From: Henricia sp. BOLD:AAB3569
Lineage: Eukaryota; Echinodermata; Asteroidea; Spinulosida; Echinasteridae
NCBI GenBank assembly: GCA_037783545.1
Contig: JBBELK010000455.1
Coordinates: 62,001 to 126,000 of the forward strand
Direction: 5' to 3'
DNA: 64,000 nucleotides
Of the stretch, positions 58,101 through 64,000 are shown one piece after another. A program made the translations under genes and the position numbers. The notes beneath the pieces were generated by a model. That model was not told the DNA's origin and searched no databases. It was given only the letters and a program-made list of their open reading frames with translations. Each line of letters begins with the position of its first letter. The first letter of the stretch is position 1.

Positions 58101-60910
58101 ATATTTTACTCGACGAAACAAAAGTGCCTACGACACTCGGTATTCCCAGGTGGTCTCCCACCGAAGTACTGACCGAGCCCAACGTTGCTTAACTGCGGTG
58201 ATCAGACGGGAACCGGTGTATTCAATGTGGTATGGTCGTAGACGAATGCTTAACAGGTTTGCGTAATTTTAAACGTTTACTGAAGAACAATATTTTACTC
58301 GACAAAACAAAAGTGCCTACGACACTCGGTATTCCCAGGTGGTCTCCCACCGAAGTACTGACCGAGCCCAACGTTGCTTAACTGCGGTGATCAGACGGGA
58401 ACCGGTGTATTCAATGTGGTATGGTCGTAGACGAAAGCTTAACAGGTTTGCGTAATTTGAAACGTTTACAGAAGAACAATATTTTACTAAAAACAAAAGT
58501 GCCTACGACACTCGGTATTCCCAGGTGGTCTCCCACCGAAGTACTGACCGAGCCCAACGTTGCTTAACTGCGGTGATCAGACGGGAACCGGTGTATTCAA
58601 TGTGGTATGGTCGTAGACGAATGCTTAACAGGTTTGCGTAATTTTAAACGTTTACTGAAGAACAATATTTTACTCGACAAAACAAAAGTGCCTACGACAC
58701 TCGGTATTCCCAGGTGGTCTCCCACCGAAGTACTGACCGAGCCCAACGTTGCTTAACTGCGGTGAGCAGACGGGAACCGGTGTATTCAATGTGATATGGT
58801 CGTAGACGAAAGCTTAACAGGTTTGCGTAATTTGAAACGTTTACAGAAGAACAATATTTTACTAAAAACAAAAGTGCCTACGACACTCGGTATTCCCAGG
58901 TGGTCTCCCACCGAAGTACTGACCGAGCCCAACGTTGCTTAACTGCGGTGATCAGACGGGAACCGGTGTATTCAATGTGGTATGGTCGTAGACGAATGCT
59001 TAACAAGTTTGCGTAATTTTAAACGTTTACTGAAGAACAATATTTTACTCGACAAAACAAAAGTGCCTACGACACTCGGTATTCCCAGGTGGTCTCCCAC
59101 CGAAGTACTGACCGAGCCCAACGTTGCTTAACTGCGGTGATCAGACGGGAACCGGTGTATTCAATGTGGTATGGTCGTAGACGAAAGCTTAACAGGTTTG
59201 CGTAATTTGAAACGTTTACAGAAGAACAATATTTTACTAAAAACAAAAGTGCCTACGACACTCGGTATTCCCAGGTGGTCTCCCACCGAAGTACTGACCG
59301 AGCCCAACGTTGCTTAACTGCGGTGATCAGACGGGAACCGGTGTATTCAATGTGGTATGGTCGTAGACGAATGCTTAACAGGTTTGCGTAATTTTAAACG
59401 TTTACCGAAGAACAATATTTTACTCGACAAAACAAAAGTGCCTACGACACTCGGTATTCCCAGGTGGTCTCCCACCGAAGTACTGACCGAGCCCAACGTT
59501 GCTTAACTGCGGTGAGCAGACGGGAACCGGTGTATTCAATGTGGTATGGTCGTAGACGAAAGCTTAACAGGTTTGCGTAATTTGAAACGTTTACAGAAGA
59601 ACAATATTTTACTAAAAACAAAAGTGCCTACGACACTCGGTATTCCCAGGTGGTCTCCCACCGAAGTACTGACCGAGCCCAACGTTGCTTAACTGCGGTG
59701 AGCAGACGGGAACCGGTGTATTCAATGTGGTATGGTCGTAGACGAAAGCTTAACAGGTTTGCGTAATTTGAAACGTTTACTGAAGAACAATATTTTACTA
59801 AAAACAAAAGTGCCTACGACACTCGGTATTCCCAGGTGGTCTCCCACCGAAGTACTGACCGAGCCCAACGTTGCTTAACTGCGGTGATCAGACGGGAACC
59901 GGTGTATTCAATGTGGTATGGTCGTAGACGAAAGCTTAACAGGTTTGCGTAATTTGAAACGTTTACAGAAGAACAATATTTTACTCGACGAAACAAAAGT
60001 GCCTACGACACTCGGTATTCCCAGGTGGTCTCCCACCGAAGTACTGACCGAGCCCAACGTTGCTTAACTGCGGTGATCAGACGGGAACCGGTGTATTCAA
60101 TGTGGTATGGTCGTAGACGAATGCTTAACAGGTTTGCGTAATTTTAAACGTTTACTGAAGAACAATATTTTACTCGACAAAACAAAAGTGCCTACGACAC
60201 TCGGTATTCCCAGGTGGTCTCCCACCGAAGTACTGACCGAGCCCAACGTTGCTTAACTGCGGTGATCAGACGGGAACCGGTGTATTCAATGTGGTATGGT
60301 CGTAGACGAAAGCTTAACAGGTTTGCGTAATTTGAAACGTTTACAGAAGAACAATATTTTACTAAAAACAAAAGTGCCTACGACACTCGGTATTCCCAGG
60401 TGGTCTCCCACCGAAGTACTGACCGAGCCCAACGTTGCTTAACTGCGGTGATCAGACGGGAACCGGTGTATTCAATGTGGTATGGTCGTAGACGAATGCT
60501 TAACAGGTTTGCGTAATTTTAAACGTTTACTGAAGAACAATATTTTACTCGACAAAACAAAAGTGCCTACGACACTCGGTATTCCCAGGTGGTCTCCCAC
60601 CGAAGTACTGACCGAGCCCAACGTTGCTTAACTGCGGTGAGCAGACGGGAACCGGTGTATTCAATGTGATATGGTCGTAGACGAAAGCTTAACAGGTTTG
60701 CGTAATTTGAAACGTTTACAGAAGAACAATATTTTACTAAAAACAAAAGTGCCTACGACACTCGGTATTCCCAGGTGGTCTCCCACCGAAGTACTGACCG
60801 AGCCCAACGTTGCTTAACTGCGGTGATCAGACGGGAACCGGTGTATTCAATGTGGTATGGTCGTAGACGAATGCTTAACAGGTTTGCGTAATTTTAAACG
60901 TTTACCGAAG
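55200..60910. repeat. Higher-order repeat: 1875-bp (ten-unit) segment, about three copies
   Basis: Markers form ladders of exactly 1875 bp: AACAAGTTTG at 55256, 57131, 59006; TTTACCGAAG at 55656, 57531, 59406; GTGATATGG at 56919, 58794, 60669; a chimaeric spacer with CTCGACGAAAC near 56233, 58108, 59983. The next TTTACCGAAG is at 60906, only 1500 bp on, so a fourth copy is two units shorter or the pattern ends there. Confidence 0.92.
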
Positions 60911-62434
60911 AACAATATTTTACTCGACAAAACAAAAGTGCCTACGACACTCGGTATTCCCAGGTGGTCTCCCACCGAAGTACTGACGGAGCCCAACGTT
61001 GCTTAACTGCGGTGAGCAGACGGGAACCGGTGTATTCAATGTGGTATGGTCGTAGACGAAAGCTTAACAGGTTTGCGTAATTTGAAACGTTTACAGAAGA
61101 ACAATATTTTACTAAAAACAAAAGTGCCTACGACACTCGGTATTCCCAGGTGGTCTCCCACCGAAGTACTGACCGAGCCCAACGTTGCTTAACTGCGGTG
61201 ATCAAACGGGAACCGGTGTATTCAATGTGGTATGGTCGTATACGAATGCTTAACAGGTTTGCGTAATTTTAAACGTTTACTGAAGAACAATATTTTACTC
61301 GACAAAACAAAAGTGCCTACGACACTCGGTATTCCCAGGTGGTCTCCCACCGAAGTACTGACCGAGCCCAACGTTGCTTAACTGCGGTGATCAGACGGGA
61401 ACCGGTGTATTCAATGTGGTATGGTCGTAGACGAAAGCTTAACAGGTTTGCGTAATTTGAAACGTTTACAGAAGAACAATATTTTACTAAAAACAAAAGT
61501 GCCTACGACACTCGGTATTCCCAGGTGGTCTCCCACCGAAGTACTGACCGAGCCCAACGTTGCTTAACTGCGGTGATCAGACGGGAACCGGTGTATTCAA
61601 TGTGGTATGGTCGTAGACGAAAGCTTAACAGGTTTGCGTAATTTGAAACGTTTACAGAAGAACAATATTTTACTAAAAACAAAAGTGCCTACGACACTCG
61701 GTATTCCCAGGTGGTCTCCCACCGAAGTACTGACCGAGCCCAACGTTGCTTAACTGCGGTGATCAGACGGGAACCGGTGTATTAAATGTGATATGGTCGT
61801 AGACGAATGCTTAACAGGTTTGCGTAATTTTAAACGTTTACTGAAGAACAATATTTTACTCGACAAAACAAAAGTGCCTACGACACTCGGTATTCCCAGG
61901 TGGTCTCCCACCGAAGTACTGACCGAGCCCAACGTTGCTTAACTGCGGTGATGAGACGGGAACCGGTGTATTCAATGTGGTATGGTCGTAGACGAAAGCT
62001 TAACAGGTTTGCGTAATTTGAAACGTTTACAGAAGAACAATATTTTACTAAAAACAAAAGTGCCTACGACACTCGGTATTCCCAGGTGGTCTCCCACCGA
62101 AGTACTGACCGAGCCCAACGTTGCTTAACTGCGGTGATCAGACGGGAACCGGTGTATTCAATGTGGTATGGTCGTAGACGAATGCTTAACAGGTTTGCGT
62201 AATTTTAAACGTTTACTGAAGAACAATATTTTACTCGACAAAACAAAAGTGCCTACGACACTCGGTATTCCCAGGTGGTCTCCCACCGAAGTACTGACCG
62301 AGCCCAACGTTGCTTAACTGCGGTGATCAGACGGGAACCGGTGTATTCAATGTTGTATGGTCGTAGACGAAAGCTTAACAGGTTTGCGTAATTTGAAACG
62401 TTTACAGAAGAACAATATTTTACTAAAAACGAAA

Positions 62435-62555
62435 GTGCCTACGACACTCGGTATTCCCAGGTGGTCTCCCACCGAAGGTACTGACCGAGCCCAACGTTGC
62501 TTAACTGCGGTGATCAGACGGGAACCGGTGTATTCAATGTGGTATGGTCGTAGAC
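62435..62555 (-). pseudogene. 5S rRNA copy with a one-base insertion
   Basis: 121 bases long. An extra G in the plus strand (CCGAAGGTACTG) lies between box A and box C. This changes the spacing in the internal promoter and loop E region, so activity is doubtful. Confidence 0.7.
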
Positions 62556-63746
62556 GAATGCTTAACAGGTTTGCGTAATTTTAAACGTTTACTGAAGAAC
62601 AATATTTTACTCGACAAAACAAAAGTGCCTGCGACACTCGGTATTCCCAGGTGGTCTCCCACCGAAGTACTGAACGAGCCCAACGTTGCTTAACTGCGGT
62701 GATCAGACGGGAACCGGTGTATTCAATGTGGTATGGTCGTAGACGAAAGCTTAACAGGTTTGCGTAATTTGAAACGTTTACAGAAGAACAATATTTTACT
62801 AAAAACAAAAGTGCCTACGACACTCGGTATTCCCAGGTGGTCTCCCACCGAAGTACTGACCGAGCCCAACGTTGCTTAACTGCGGTGATCAGACGGGAAC
62901 CGGTGTATTCAATGTGGTATGGTCGTAGACGAATGCTTAACAGGTTTGCGTAATTTTAAACGTTTACTGAAGAACAATATTTTACTCGACAAAACAAAAG
63001 TGCCTACGACACTCGGTATTCCCAGGTGGTCTCCCACCGAAGTACTGACCGAGCCCAACGTTGCTTAACTGCGGTGATCAGACGGGAACCGGTGTATTCA
63101 ATGTGGTATGGTCGTAGACGAAAGCTTAACAGGTTTGCGTAATTTGAAACGTTTACAGAAGAACAATATTTTACTAAAAACAAAAGTGCCTACGACACTC
63201 GGTATTCCCAGGTGGTCTCCCACCGAAGTACTGACCGAGCCCAACGTTGCTTAACTGCGGTGATCAGACGGGAACCGGTGTATTCAATGTGGTATGGTCG
63301 TAGACGAAAGCTTAACAGGTTTGCGTAATTTGAAACGTTTACAGAAGAACAATATTTTACTAAAAACAAAAGTGCCTACAACACTCGGTATTCCCAGGTG
63401 GTCTCCCACCGAAGTACTGACCGAGCCCAACGTTGCTTAACTGCGGTGATCAGACGGGAACCAGTGTATTCAATGTGGTATGGTCGTAGACGAATGCTTA
63501 ACAGGTTTGCGTAATTTTAAACGTTTACTGAAGAACAATATTTTACTCGACAAAACAAAAGTGCCTACGACACTCGGTATTCCCAGGTGGTCTCCCACCG
63601 AAGTACTGACCGAGCCCAACGTTGCTTAACTGCGGTGATCAGACGGGAACCGGTGTATTCAATGTGGTATGGTCGTAGACGAAAGATTAACAGGTTTGCG
63701 TAATTTGAAACGTTTACAGAAGAACAATATTTTACTAAAAACAAAA

Positions 63747-63866
63747 GTGCCTACGACACTCGGTATTCCCAGGTGGTCTCCCACCGAAGTACTGACCGAG
63801 CCCAACGTTGCTTAACTGCGGTGATCAGACGGGAACCGGTGTATTCAATGTGGTATGGTCGTAGAC
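63747..63866 (-). rRNA. 5S ribosomal RNA, last complete copy in the window
   Basis: Full 120-base majority copy; upstream spacer type A. Confidence 0.95.
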
Positions 63867-63935
63867 GAATGCTTAACAGGTTTGCGTAATTTTAAACGTT
63901 TACTGAAGAACAATATTTTACTCGACAAAACAAAA

Positions 63936-64000
63936 GTGCCTACGACACTCGGTATTCCCAGGTGGTCTCCCACCGAAGTACTGACCGAGCCCAACGTTGC
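63936..64000 (-). rRNA. 5S ribosomal RNA, cut by the window end
   Basis: The 3' 65 bases of the RNA are present; the 5' part lies beyond the window. The array continues past the right edge. Confidence 0.93.

Larger units (their letters stand above)
44997..64000 (-). repeat. 5S rDNA tandem array, second block (about 101 genes)
   Basis: Same 186/189-bp units, orientation and A/B spacer alternation as the first block, resuming 20 bp from the end of a type B spacer. Length divided by mean unit gives about 101 genes, the last cut by the window edge. Gene variants differ from the first block: the C57U and U84C forms common at 19-36 kb were not noticed here, while A42C (plus strand GTGAGCAG) is frequent at 55.7-61.1 kb. 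Confidence 0.97.

Overview
The window is almost entirely a tandem array of 5S ribosomal RNA genes from an animal nuclear genome. All genes lie on the minus strand, and one retroelement interrupts the array. The repeated 120-base gene folds as a metazoan 5S rRNA (nine-pair helix I between its ends, normal box A and box C regions). It is followed at once by T-runs that would end Pol III transcription. The 5S sequence and the type of retroelement fit a non-vertebrate, probably marine, animal (cnidarian, mollusc or echinoderm grade). I cannot name the species, and this placement rests on memory of 5S sequences, not on a search.

Layout: 1-1665 is non-array flank. It holds about four copies of a ~200-bp tandem repeat (191-967) rich in a GATACGTTAC motif and a CCAAT box, then 700 bp of AT-rich unique sequence with a possible TATA box and a 33-codon reading frame. 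1666-39213 is the first 5S block, about 200 genes. 39214-44996 is a 5.78-kb tyrosine-recombinase retrotransposon, best placed with the Ngaro group of the DIRS order, reading on the minus strand as gag-like gene, reverse transcriptase-RNase H, tyrosine recombinase, SGNH hydrolase. 44997-64000 is the second 5S block, about 101 genes, running off the window.

The repeat unit has two forms that mostly alternate: type A (189 bp, 69-bp spacer) and type B (186 bp, 66-bp spacer). They differ at a few fixed spacer positions, so the working unit is a ~375-bp dimer. Rare gene and spacer variants recur at exact distances (747, 750, 939, 1311, 1686, 1690, 1875, 2433, 2619, 2991 bp). All of these are whole numbers of units and mark recent segmental duplications of 4 to 16 units.

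The retroelement sits in a single type B spacer. The 46 bp left of it and the 20 bp right of it add up to exactly one 66-bp spacer, so nothing was lost or duplicated on insertion. It lies 20 bp past the end of one 5S gene and 46 bp upstream of the next, leaving the terminator and the TATA-like upstream box of its neighbours in place.
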